A DNA stretch of 32,932 nt from an uncultured Butyricicoccus sp. Lineage in GTDB: Bacteria > Bacillota > Clostridia > Oscillospirales > Butyricicoccaceae. The notes below the pieces were generated by a model, which did no database searches, was not told where the DNA came from, and saw nothing but the letters and a program-made list of their open reading frames with translations. Shown in pieces: positions 22,211 through 30,287 of this stretch. The translations under genes and the position numbers were made by a program. Every line of letters begins with the position of its first letter. Within the stretch, counting starts at the first letter, position 1. The stretch is taken from assembly GCA_900547195.1 (NCBI GenBank), contig URFQ01000020.1, positions 1 through 32,932 of the forward strand, written 5' to 3'.

Positions 22211-23500
22211 ATGACGAAAACCATCCTTTCCCTGCTGCTGTCGGCGTCGCTCCCGCTCGGCGCTTGCGGAAGCCGGCTGCCCGTGACAGGCGGCACGGTA
22301 AACGCCGCCGCATCGCCTTCCTATCCGGCGCCGGTCGCTTTTGACGATTTTGAGGCAAGCTACGAAATACGCACCAAAAACCAGGTCGGCGACGGTGTCC
22401 TGGACGAGCTGCGGGGCTTCTCGGCGCAAACTTCCGCCGCGCTGCTGGACGGCAGCCAAAATGCCTGCTATTCCCCGGCCAGCCTGTATTTCGCCCTGTC
22501 GTTGAGCGCGGCGGGCAGCCGCGGAGACACGCGGACGCAGCTGCTGCACCTGCTCGGGAACGGGGCCGCAGACGCCGCAAACTGCGCAAAACTTTATCGC
22601 CAGCTGTACACGGACAACGAAATCGGGCAGCTTAAAATCGCCAATTCCCTATGGATGGCAAACCAGCTGGACGGCAAGCCTGTGACGTTTGACAAGGACT
22701 TCCTCAGCACAGCTTCCAGGGATTTCTATGCTTCGCTGTTCACGGCCGACCTGTCCGCGCCCGCAACCCTTTCGGCCATGGCGGACTGGGTAAAGGAGAA
22801 CTCCGGCGGCAAAATTACGCCCCAGTTTGAAGCCAACCCGCAGGCGCTGCTGTACCTGATGAACACCATTTACCTGAAGGACGAATGGACCGACCGGTTT
22901 GACGCATCCCAAAACACCGAAGACCCATTTTATCTGGCGGACGGCACAACCCGTCAGGCAACCTTTATGCATGCGATGCATCTTTCCGGTTTCCTGCGCG
23001 GCGAAGACTACACCAGCGCGTCGCTCGCCCTGAAAAATCTTGGCGGCGTGACGTTTGTGCTGCCGGACCCGGGCGTCCGCCTGGATTCCCTGCTCACCGA
23101 AACCCGCCTGGCCGGGCTTCTTTCGGGCGGCACGGAGGAGCAGCGCCGCTATGGGCGCGTCTACTGGGCGGCGCCAAAATTCTCATACGCCACCAAGCTC
23201 GAGCTTTCGGACATGCTCAAAGCCGCGGGCGTGACCGACCTTTTCGACCGCGAGCGCGCCGACCTATCCGGAATGACCCAATCCGAAGCTTTCCTGTCGG
23301 GTGCGCAGCAGCAAACCTATATTGCTGTGAACGAACAAGGCGTGGAGGCGGCCGCGTATACCGAGCTGTCTTATGCCGGCTCAGGGATGCCGGAGGAAGA
23401 AGCCTATATGACGCTCAACCGGCCGTTCTTGTATTTTATCACCGCGCGGAACGGCGCGCCGCTGTTTGTCGGCGTATGCGCCCAGCCAGATGCGGCATAA
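22211..23500 (+). CDS. Serpin-family protease inhibitor, lipoprotein
   Basis: A 429-residue protein with a lipoprotein signal peptide: hydrophobic stretch, then Leu16-Gly-Ala-Cys19, so it is probably anchored on the outside of the membrane. The remainder is a full serpin fold with Asn-Ser-Leu-Trp-Met-Ala, Trp-Val-Lys-Glu-Asn-Ser-Gly-Gly-Lys-Ile, and Met-Asn-Thr-Ile-Tyr-Leu-Lys-Asp-Glu-Trp. The hinge of the reactive loop is Glu375-Gln-Gly-Val-Glu-Ala-Ala-Ala-Tyr-Thr, close to the inhibitory consensus (Gly and three Ala present), followed by the loop SYAGSGMP and Asn-Arg-Pro-Phe-Leu-Tyr. An inhibitory role against serine proteases is therefore likely. ATG at 22211 follows GGAGG. Confidence 0.9.
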   Translation: MTKTILSLLLSASLPLGACGSRLPVTGGTVNAAASPSYPAPVAFDDFEASYEIRTKNQVGDGVLDELRGFSAQTSAALLDGSQNACYSPASLYFALSLSAAGSRGDTRTQLLHLLGNGAADAANCAKLYRQLYTDNEIGQLKIANSLWMANQLDGKPVTFDKDFLSTASRDFYASLFTADLSAPATLSAMADWVKENSGGKITPQFEANPQALLYLMNTIYLKDEWTDRFDASQNTEDPFYLADGTTRQATFMHAMHLSGFLRGEDYTSASLALKNLGGVTFVLPDPGVRLDSLLTETRLAGLLSGGTEEQRRYGRVYWAAPKFSYATKLELSDMLKAAGVTDLFDRERADLSGMTQSEAFLSGAQQQTYIAVNEQGVEAAAYTELSYAGSGMPEEEAYMTLNRPFLYFITARNGAPLFVGVCAQPDAA

Positions 23501-23553
23501 CCCGTTTTTCCCGGGAAATGCAGCTCCACCGCCTCGCGGGGTGGGATGAAAAC

Positions 23554-23596
23554 AAAAAGGGCTTAGGAGCCTTTATTTGGTTCCTAAGCCCTTTTT
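23554..23596. terminator. Strong bidirectional terminator
   Basis: AAAAAGGGCTTAGGA pairs with TCCTAAGCCCTTTTT, extended by GCC/GG pairs near the loop. It lies between the serpin gene and the convergent membrane-protein gene and has T runs on both strands. Confidence 0.92.
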
Positions 23597-23636
23597 CATA
23601 CTGCAATGGCAAACGCGGCGTTGTAGCAAAATATTA

Positions 23637-24026
23637 TTATATCCTCCCTGACCGCAAGGAAGATTTACGCACTCTCATATAACAATAAATCGCACTAAAA
23701 ACGTCAAAACAAAACATGAATTGTGCAAAAATATGAACCGCTGCCTCTTTTTTAGAGAGTTTCCCATTTCTATAGCAATTTAATATACCACTAACCCCAT
23801 ACATTGTTGAGGGCAACAGCAGGGAATAATCAAACAAAAACAAAAGCTGTTTTCCCTCATATTTTAGCTTTGGAAGAAGAAATGCATACACCATATTGGG
23901 GAATAGAATACATACAAATAATACAAACCATAGAACGGGGATCGTGCTTACCAGCCCCTGCGATAAACAGATTCCCAGAAAAATGTAAGGCGCAAGCAAC
24001 AACAGGATCATAGGTATCTTTTTCAT
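23637..24026 (-). CDS. Small integral membrane protein of unknown function
   Basis: A 129-residue protein starting Met-Lys-Lys-Ile-Pro-Met-Ile-Leu-Leu-Leu-Leu. It has about four hydrophobic segments (roughly 5-25, 28-48, 62-80, 95-115) and a basic tail. The longer frame from 24239 overlaps the hydrogenase gene end and lacks a ribosome site, whereas ATG at 24026 follows GGGGAGG. I recognise no family. It is a single gene, ending toward the bidirectional terminator at 23554. Confidence 0.7.
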   Translation of the reverse strand: MKKIPMILLLLAPYIFLGICLSQGLVSTIPVLWFVLFVCILFPNMVYAFLLPKLKYEGKQLLFLFDYSLLLPSTMYGVSGILNCYRNGKLSKKEAAVHIFAQFMFCFDVFSAIYCYMRVRKSSLRSGRI

Positions 24027-24207
24027 ATGGCTTCCTCCCCTTCGCCCGTTCCCATTTCCCGCGCATTTCTTGCTGTACAATGGTGGAAAAGGCGTATAAA
24101 ACGGACGTTGTGCATTTGATAAGCAGGAGGCGGCGCGGCCGAAGCTGCACCGCCTTTGGGGTTGCCTTTGGCAGCCATCCGGAATCTCACCAGAGCGGGC
24201 TGTTTTG
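24027..24207. other. Intergenic stretch downstream of the hydrogenase-like gene
   Basis: It contains two GC-rich hairpins (for example GGTTGCC/GGCAGCC around TTT near 24160-24176) but none with a proper T run. No gene is supported. Confidence 0.4.
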
Positions 24208-25650
24208 TTATACGCCGACCTTGTATTCCTTGATTGCATCCGCTACGCCTTCGCGCGGGCTCTTCTTACCGTATTGATCGACCTTCATCTTGCTCTTGAC
24301 CTCATGCACCAGGCTGCCCGCGCCGCTGACGCAGCCACCCGGGCAGGCCATGCCCTCGATGAAATTCTTATCCAGCTTACCGGCCTTGGCCTTGAGGAGC
24401 GCGACCTTGCATTCCTCAATGCCGCTGCACACCTCGGCCTTCACTTCAAAATCCATCCCGCGCTCCTTGGCCACTTGGAGCACCGCCTCGGTCAGGCCGC
24501 CCGAACGGCCAAATACGCGCCCAAAATACGACGCATCATTGACCGGGGTCTCGTCCATGTCCGGCAGATTGATTTCCTTGGCGTCAATCATCGCCTGCAA
24601 TTCTTCGAAGGTAATCACGCAGTCAATCCACATATCGACCGCCGGCTTGGCCTTTTCCTGCTTCTTCGCCGTGCATGGCCCGATGAAGATGGTCTTCACC
24701 GGAGTATCGCCGTTCATTTTGATAAAGCGGCCGATTTCGGCCATCGGGGACAGGTTGTGCGAAATGTTGCCTGCCAGCTCGGGCACCTGCTTTTCAATGT
24801 ACGACACAAACGCCGGGCAGCAGGACGAGGTCAGGAAGCCCTTTTCCGCCAGCTCCTGCGCCTCCTTGTCCGCTACCATATCCGCGCCCATCGCCGCCTC
24901 GACCACATAATCGATGCCGAGCGCACGGATGCCGGATGCGACCTGGCCGAGCGAGCAGTCGTTAAACTGCGCGGCAATCGCCGGGGCGACAATCGCCGCA
25001 ACCTTGTAGTTGCGCTCCCCGAACCGGTCGATGGCGTTGCGAATGATGTTGATCGCGTCCACCATAAACGATTTATCCATGATGGCGCCGAACGGGCATG
25101 CGGATACGCACGCGCCGCAGGCGATGCACTTATCGATGTTGATTTGGGCCTTCTTTTCCTCGTTCATGGCGATTGCGCCGACCTTGCACGAGCGCTCACA
25201 CGGGCGCACGTGCTCGGTGATCGCGCCGTATGGGCACACCTTCGCGCAGCGGCCGCACTCAATGCACACATCCAGATCGATCACAGCGCGGCCGCGCTTG
25301 TCCTTGGAGATGGCTTTCTTCGGGCAGTTTTTAATGCATCGCTGGGAAATACAGCCGCGGCACGACTCCGAGACCGTATAGCGCTCAACCGGGCATTCGT
25401 CACAGGCGATCGGGATGACCTCAATGACATTTGGGTTGCGGCGGTCGCCGCCCATCGCCAGGCGGACACGCTCCTGCGCAACCGCACGTTCCTTGTAAAT
25501 GCAGCAGCGCATCGTGGCTTTTGGGCCGGGCGAAATAATTTTCGGGATCTCATAATAAGATTCCATCAGGTTTCCGTCATACGCGCGCGCCGCAACTTCT
25601 TTGAGCACGCGGTATTTCAGCTGTTGTACGTCGGTTTCAAAGGTTCTCAT
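24208..25650 (-). CDS. [FeFe]-hydrogenase-like iron-sulfur protein (group B type)
   Basis: A 480-residue protein. The N-terminal part is cysteine-rich: Cys49-Cys50, Cys83, Cys86, then Cys97-x2-Cys100-x4-Cys105-x3-Cys109. Two ferredoxin-type 4Fe-4S motifs follow, CIECGRCAKVCP (129-140) and CIACGACVSACP (175-186). The H-cluster domain has L1 Thr-Ser-Ser-Cys-Cys-Pro (274-279), L2 Gly-Pro-Cys-Thr-Ala-Lys-Lys (324-330) and L3 Met-Ala-Cys-Pro-Gly-Gly-Cys (434-440), so all cluster cysteines are present. L1 has Ser where many group A enzymes have Thr-Ser-Cys-Cys-Pro in register. It probably oxidises ferredoxin to make H2, or senses. It is downstream of the orphan fumarase beta subunit. Confidence 0.88.
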   Translation of the reverse strand: MRTFETDVQQLKYRVLKEVAARAYDGNLMESYYEIPKIISPGPKATMRCCIYKERAVAQERVRLAMGGDRRNPNVIEVIPIACDECPVERYTVSESCRGCISQRCIKNCPKKAISKDKRGRAVIDLDVCIECGRCAKVCPYGAITEHVRPCERSCKVGAIAMNEEKKAQINIDKCIACGACVSACPFGAIMDKSFMVDAINIIRNAIDRFGERNYKVAAIVAPAIAAQFNDCSLGQVASGIRALGIDYVVEAAMGADMVADKEAQELAEKGFLTSSCCPAFVSYIEKQVPELAGNISHNLSPMAEIGRFIKMNGDTPVKTIFIGPCTAKKQEKAKPAVDMWIDCVITFEELQAMIDAKEINLPDMDETPVNDASYFGRVFGRSGGLTEAVLQVAKERGMDFEVKAEVCSGIEECKVALLKAKAGKLDKNFIEGMACPGGCVSGAGSLVHEVKSKMKVDQYGKKSPREGVADAIKEYKVGV

Positions 25651-25727
25651 AGTTTTCCTCCATCGGCTTTCCTCAGATTTTCATCTCTCACAATATCTCA
25701 ATCTCTCAATTCTGGGCTGGGGGAAAA

Positions 25728-26288
25728 TCAGGCGTCCTGCGCCTTGTACCGGGCGACGCCGTCCTCATACAGGTTGCCTCCCGTGCAATCCATGGACACA
25801 ATCGCGGTAAAGCCTTCCACCGTCAGGCGCTTGACCGATTCGCAGCCGAGGTCGTCGTAGGCAATCACTTCAAGCCCCTTGATCGAGTCGGCCTTGACCG
25901 CGCCTGCGCCGCCGATGGCGACCATATACACGCCGCCGTTCCGCTTCATCGCGTCCACCACAGCCTGCGAGCGCACGCCCTTGCCGATCATACAGGCCAG
26001 GCCCGCGTCCAGCAGGGTGGGGGAATAGGGGTCCATCCGGCCGGAGGTCGTGGGGCCGACCGAACCGATCACCTGGCCAGGCTTGGCCGGGGTCGGGCCC
26101 GCGTAATAGACCGCCGCGCCGTCCAAATCAAAGGGAAGCGGCCCGCCTGCTTCCATGGCGGCCACAATGCGCTTATGCGCTGCGTCGCGCGCGGTATACA
26201 GCGTGCCGGTCAGGGTGACGGTATCGCCCGCGCGGAGTTTGGGCGCCATCTCCTTCAGTTCCCTGGTATGTAAGTCGTAATGTGCCAT
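25728..26288 (-). CDS. Fe-S hydro-lyase beta subunit (fumarate/tartrate dehydratase C-terminal type)
   Basis: A 186-residue protein of the class I fumarase C-terminal family (FumA C-terminal half, TtdB). Signatures: Arg-Asp-Ala-Ala-His-Lys-Arg (about 34-40), Tyr-Tyr-Ala-Gly-Pro (about 61-65) and Gly-Pro-Thr-Thr-Ser-Gly-Arg-Met-Asp-Pro-Tyr (about 77-87). ATG at 26288 follows AGGAGGG. The alpha subunit, which carries the 4Fe-4S cluster, is not adjacent as it usually is. Instead a coiled-coil protein precedes it by 11 bases. It must pair with an alpha subunit encoded elsewhere to make fumarase or a similar hydratase. Confidence 0.9.
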   Translation of the reverse strand: MAHYDLHTRELKEMAPKLRAGDTVTLTGTLYTARDAAHKRIVAAMEAGGPLPFDLDGAAVYYAGPTPAKPGQVIGSVGPTTSGRMDPYSPTLLDAGLACMIGKGVRSQAVVDAMKRNGGVYMVAIGGAGAVKADSIKGLEVIAYDDLGCESVKRLTVEGFTAIVSMDCTGGNLYEDGVARYKAQDA

Positions 26289-26299
26289 GGTATCCCTCC

Positions 26300-27268
26300 T
26301 CACGCGCGGCTGTTTTTTCCGCGCAGGCTGCTCAGCAGTTTGTCCATCACGTCGTCATGCTCTTTCTGGCCGTCCTGCGGCGACTCTGCAGGCGTTTCTT
26401 CTCCGGCAGCCGAGGATTCGGCCGCGCGCGCCTTGTAGCGGGACAACACCTCCATCGCGCCGCGGCAATCCTCCCGCATACGCTCCATCTGCTGCACCAT
26501 GTCGTCCACAGCCTGCCGGGCTTCGGCCTTCCGGCAGGCGCAGGCGGCCTCCGTCTGCTCACGCAGCATGCGGGCCGCTTCTTCGGCTTCTTCATTCACA
26601 GCCGCCGCATACTCGTCGGCCTCCCGGCGCAGCCCGGCCGCTTCCTGCTCCGCGTCCGCGCGGGTGCTTGCCGCATAGGCGTCCGCTGCCGCGCGGGTCT
26701 CCTCCGCATACTGCCCGGCAGCGCGGCGGGTTTCCGCAGCGGTTTGCTCGGCCGCGGCGCGGATGGCTTCCGCCTGTTCAGTTGTCTCCTGCTCCAGCTT
26801 CCTGGCCCGCTTGCGGGCGCACAGCTCAATCTCCGCCAGGCTGTCACGCGCTTCGTCATATTCGCGGACTTTCTCCTGAAGGCTGTCGTTTTGCAGGCGC
26901 AATTCGCCGGCTTCCACCTGAAGGGCGCCGAGCTGCTGCTGCAAATCGTGATATTGTCCGGCATGCGCATCGGTATCGCTTTTGGCCTGTTCCAGCTCCT
27001 GTTTCTGCGTCTCCAGTTTGGCCTTCGCCTGTCCGAGTTCCTGCTCCTGCTGATCCAATCGCTGGCGCAGGCTGTTTTTCTCATCCGTCAGGCCTTTGAT
27101 CCGCTTTTTCAGGGCGTCCCGCTCGGTTTCGATCTCGTCCAGTTTACTTTTGAGGGCTTCGGTTTCTTTGGCGTGACCCTGCGCCATTTCCTCAATGTAT
27201 TTGAGGACGTCGTCACGCTGGAAACCGCCGACCATGGCGGTGCGAAACCCAATTTCGAGTTCATTCAT
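26300..27268 (-). CDS. Long coiled-coil protein with DivIVA-like N-terminus
   Basis: A 322-residue protein. The N-terminal 25 residues (Glu-Ile-Gly-Phe-Arg-Thr-Ala-Met-Val-Gly-Gly-Phe-Gln-Arg-Asp-Asp-Val-Leu-Lys-Tyr-Ile) resemble the membrane-binding start of DivIVA/GpsB proteins. Most of the remainder is heptad-rich coiled coil (about 30-290), Gln/Glu/Lys-rich first and then Ala/Glu-rich. The tail is acidic and disordered. ATG at 27268 is preferred over an upstream frame that runs through the promoter. It is probably a cell-pole or division-associated scaffold. It heads the operon with the hydro-lyase subunit. Confidence 0.72.
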   Translation of the reverse strand: MNELEIGFRTAMVGGFQRDDVLKYIEEMAQGHAKETEALKSKLDEIETERDALKKRIKGLTDEKNSLRQRLDQQEQELGQAKAKLETQKQELEQAKSDTDAHAGQYHDLQQQLGALQVEAGELRLQNDSLQEKVREYDEARDSLAEIELCARKRARKLEQETTEQAEAIRAAAEQTAAETRRAAGQYAEETRAAADAYAASTRADAEQEAAGLRREADEYAAAVNEEAEEAARMLREQTEAACACRKAEARQAVDDMVQQMERMREDCRGAMEVLSRYKARAAESSAAGEETPAESPQDGQKEHDDVMDKLLSSLRGKNSRA

Positions 27269-27323
27269 GTCCCGGTTGTCCTTTCCTGTTGCTGCCACCC
27301 ATTGTTTATTTTCTGTCAATCCT

Positions 27324-27352
27324 ATTATAGCAACGCAGCGGCTAAAAAACAA
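27324..27352 (-). promoter_or_regulatory. Promoter of the coiled-coil/hydro-lyase operon
   Basis: Minus strand: TTGTTT (27347-27352), 17-base spacer, TATAAT (27324-27329) with an extended TGC before it. Confidence 0.8.
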
Positions 27353-27497
27353 TAGCAAATGCTTGTGAAAAGCCCCGCTTTCGTGCGCAATTCCTGGTAG
27401 AATGCCGGTATCTTTATGAAATATTTACGAATCCGGCACAGCATACGATGAGAGCGGGCGCGCCGGCGCTTTGCAGGGGAATTGCCATCCGCCGGAC

Positions 27498-27526
27498 TTG
27501 TATTTTTTTGCGCAGCGTGGTAAACT
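27498..27526 (+). promoter_or_regulatory. Promoter of the threonine dehydratase gene
   Basis: TTGTAT (27498-27503), 17-base spacer, TAAACT (27521-27526), 37 bases before the ATG. Confidence 0.6.
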
Positions 27527-27562
27527 AAATAGTAATTTGTAATATATAAAGGAGTATGCGCC

Positions 27563-28765
27563 ATGTTAAGCGTGAACGACTTCCAGACGGCTGCCGGCCG
27601 CCTCAAAAATGTCATCCATACCATCCCGCTTTCCTCGTCCAAGACCTTCTCCGAAATGTCGGGCGCGGAGGTCTATCTGAAATACGAAAACCAGCAGAAA
27701 ACCGGCTCTTTTAAGGTGCGCGGTGCATACAACAAGATCATGAAACGTTATGAGCAGGGCGGCCTTCAAGCCGTTGTGGCTTCTTCGGCGGGCAACCACG
27801 CGCAGGGCGTGGCCTTTGCCGCCTCGCAGATCGGCGTACCGGCCACGATCGTCATGCCGCGCTCTACGCCCATCGCCAAAGTCTCCGCGACCGAGGGCTA
27901 CGGCGCCAAGGTGGTGCTGCACGGCGCGATCTACGACGAAGCGTATGCCAAGGCATGCGAAATTGTGGAGGAAGAGGGCGCAGAGTTTATCCACCCCTTT
28001 GACGATGAGGACGTGATGGCCGGACAGGGCACCATTGCGCTCGAGATCCTTTCCGACCTGCCGACGGTCGATATGATTTTTGTGCCGGCGGGCGGCGGCG
28101 GCCTGATTTCGGGCATTTCGGCCTGCGTCAAGCAGATTAACCCGCGCATTCAGGTGATCGGCGTACAGGCGGAGGGCGCGAACTCGATCGTCGCGTCCTT
28201 CCAAAAGGAAAAAATCATGCCTTCCTCCTCGGTACACACCATTGCGGACGGCATTGCGGTCAAGACCCCGGGCGAAAAGACCATGGGCTATATTAACCAG
28301 TATGTGGACAAGATGGTCACAGTATCCGACGCGGAGATTGCGGCGGCCATCCTGCTGCTGCTCGAGCGCACCAAACAGGTGGTCGAGCCGTCGGGCGCGG
28401 CGCCGCTCGCGGCTGTACTCAACCAGAAAATCGACATCGCCGGCAAAAAGGTCTGCTGTGTGCTGTCCGGCGGCAACATTGACATGTCTTTTATCCACAA
28501 GATTGTGGAAAAGGGCCTTGTCACTCGCGGCCGTCACCTCAAGTTTTCAACCATTATGCCCGACGCGCCCGGCGCGCTGGAGCGCTTTGCCCATCTGGTC
28601 GCGGACAACAACGCGAACATCATCCGCTTCCAGCACGACCGCGTGCAGGCCGACCTGGACATCGGCGACGCGATTATCCATGTGGTCTGCGAAGTCGGCG
28701 GCAAGGAGCACGGCGAACGCCTGCTCGCCGTGCTGCGCAAGAACGGCTATCAGATTTTACCGTAA
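27563..28765 (+). CDS. ilvA: Threonine ammonia-lyase (threonine dehydratase)
   Basis: A 400-residue PLP enzyme converting L-threonine to 2-oxobutyrate and ammonia. Lys51 in Thr-Gly-Ser-Phe-Lys-Val-Arg-Gly forms the Schiff base. Ser-Ser-Ala-Gly-Asn-His-Ala-Gln-Gly (about 74-82) binds the substrate, and Gly-Gly-Gly-Gly-Leu-Ile (about 176-181) the phosphate. A single ACT-like regulatory domain occupies about 325-400. This length and single ACT domain match the shorter clostridial type (often called ilvA or tdcB), rather than the 500-residue double-ACT enzyme of E. coli. AAAGGAG precedes the ATG. Single gene with its own promoter and terminator. Confidence 0.93.
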   Translation: MLSVNDFQTAAGRLKNVIHTIPLSSSKTFSEMSGAEVYLKYENQQKTGSFKVRGAYNKIMKRYEQGGLQAVVASSAGNHAQGVAFAASQIGVPATIVMPRSTPIAKVSATEGYGAKVVLHGAIYDEAYAKACEIVEEEGAEFIHPFDDEDVMAGQGTIALEILSDLPTVDMIFVPAGGGGLISGISACVKQINPRIQVIGVQAEGANSIVASFQKEKIMPSSSVHTIADGIAVKTPGEKTMGYINQYVDKMVTVSDAEIAAAILLLLERTKQVVEPSGAAPLAAVLNQKIDIAGKKVCCVLSGGNIDMSFIHKIVEKGLVTRGRHLKFSTIMPDAPGALERFAHLVADNNANIIRFQHDRVQADLDIGDAIIHVVCEVGGKEHGERLLAVLRKNGYQILP

Positions 28766-28771
28766 GAACGT

Positions 28772-28808
28772 GCAAAGCCTTCCTCTTGAAAAGAGGAAGG
28801 CTTTTGGA
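28772..28808 (+). terminator. Rho-independent terminator of ilvA
   Basis: AAAGCCTTCCTCTT and AAGAGGAAGGCTTT form a perfect 14-base-pair stem with loop GAA, followed by TGG and T-rich DNA. It may also stop the convergent AT-rich gene. Confidence 0.88.
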
Positions 28809-28817
28809 TTTGTCTTA

Positions 28818-29933
28818 CTATATCGGATAATACAGTGTATTTGCACCGTGTGTCGCAATGCACATATTATAGTTATACAAGGCTTGTTCTCGAACTTCTT
28901 GCGCTGTGATATTATAAACAGTACGCACAAAACTATTATATGATGTACCAACTACTCGACCATATGTATATGTAGCATTAATAGTTTTATCTATTACTCT
29001 ACAATACTTACCTGCGAATGTTGTTATATCCTGTACATCGCCGCATCTCCCATAGGTTGCCGTATATACAGGATTTTTCTCCAGATATATCATTTCCAGT
29101 ATTCTTTCTGTCGCACTAACCACAACCTCTGCCAGCGCTAAAACAGAAAAGATATATGCATCTTACGTTGCATAATCCATAGAAATCAGAGAAACAGCGG
29201 TATTGACGGCATATCGAGTTCTGCTGGGAACTGTCTTTCTTGCAAAGTTTCTTTCTATCAGGCTGGATCTCACATATACATATTTGTTAAGCTGCTTACA
29301 CAGCATCTGCCCGTTCGACTCGTTTATGCCTGCTTCCGAAGTATTAAAACAACCAAAACAAGTAGGATGCAAAGCCACATCTTTACCATCATTGGCTCTA
29401 CTGGCATTATTACGCTCATATGTAATTGTTACCTGCCTCCTGAGCGCATAATTGTCTACATTCCCACTCTTACGCTCCTGTACTCGAATAATGGATCCAT
29501 CTTCCAAATCTACTAAAGGTTTAGCATAAATTTCGTAATCCTCATTCGGATAAAAATTTGCAATTACATAGTCTTCTGCTGTTATATATGTAATCGCAAT
29601 TACGCCATTACTTTCACGCCTGGTGATATCAACAGGCTCTTCCATATCCGGAATGTCAAAATTCCATAACAGTTCTTCATCATAAATCGGAATATCGCCG
29701 GGCAATGTCTGCGTGATATTCCCTTCCGCGATTGCTTTCGATAGTTCTGCATATGAACAATTCGGTACGTCAATACTGTACGCTTGCGGGATTGAATCAT
29801 CTCGCACAAATTCCACATTCTCGATCGGCACCACTGAATCAGAAACCTTTTGTTGATCTTCTGAAGCTGCCATCGCAAAGTTTGAAGATAGCAATACTAC
29901 AGAGAGAACGCCTGCAATAATTTTTCTTAACAT
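28818..29933 (-). pseudogene. Secreted protein gene of unknown function interrupted by an in-frame stop
   Basis: ATG at 29933 has AGGTGG upstream and opens a 256-codon frame (to a TAA at 29163-29165). It has a clear Sec signal peptide: Arg-Lys, a hydrophobic stretch and a probable cut after Ala-Met-Ala (about residue 22). The same frame continues without another stop from 29162 to 28818, about 115 codons, beginning DAYIFSVLALAEVVV. The downstream part has no ribosome site of its own. The full product would be about 371 residues with several Cys and many Tyr. I recognise no family. The stretch is much more AT-rich than its neighbours, which suggests foreign origin. Either a pseudogene or a secreted protein truncated at 256 residues. 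Confidence 0.6.
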
Positions 29934-30219
29934 ACTATCCCACCTTTCTCTGTTCCTTAAACTTATATTTTAAACTAAATTTTTATCACATCCAATATTT
30001 ACTATCATTAGTATATGCCTATAATTTTCCAAAGTCAATAGCTTTGCTTTTTATTTTGCACACTTTCCTGTATATGCTTTTTTGGAGAATGCTTTAACTT
30101 TATTGTTTGCTATTATCCTACTTTCGCCTGCCGCGATGCTTTTTCTTCACTTTCTGGTGAAATTCGCAATGCAAACTGCGCAATTCCTGCGGAAATTGCA
30201 CGCACAAACCGCGCTCTAC
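29934..30219. other. AT-rich intergenic stretch
   Basis: No supported gene. A hydrophobic open frame from 30082 begins with TTG and runs through the next gene's promoter. Near 30160-30205 the motif GCGCAATT and related GCAATGC and AATTGCACGC copies form imperfect inverted repeats just upstream of the CoA-transferase promoter and may be a regulator site. Confidence 0.4.
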
Positions 30220-30248
30220 TTGACGCTCCCCGCTCAGATTGATATAAT
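30220..30248 (+). promoter_or_regulatory. Promoter of the butyrate CoA-transferase gene
   Basis: TTGACG (30220-30225), 17-base spacer, TATAAT (30243-30248). It is nearly perfect and fits a highly expressed gene. Confidence 0.88.
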
Positions 30249-30287
30249 CTTAACAAGGGTTTACTGTATTATAAGGAGGTCTTTCCC

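Noticed and set aside
24205..25860. 551-codon plus-strand open frame
   Set aside because: It is antisense to the hydrogenase-like gene, shows high-GC shadow-frame composition (rich in Arg, His, Ala) and has no ribosome site.
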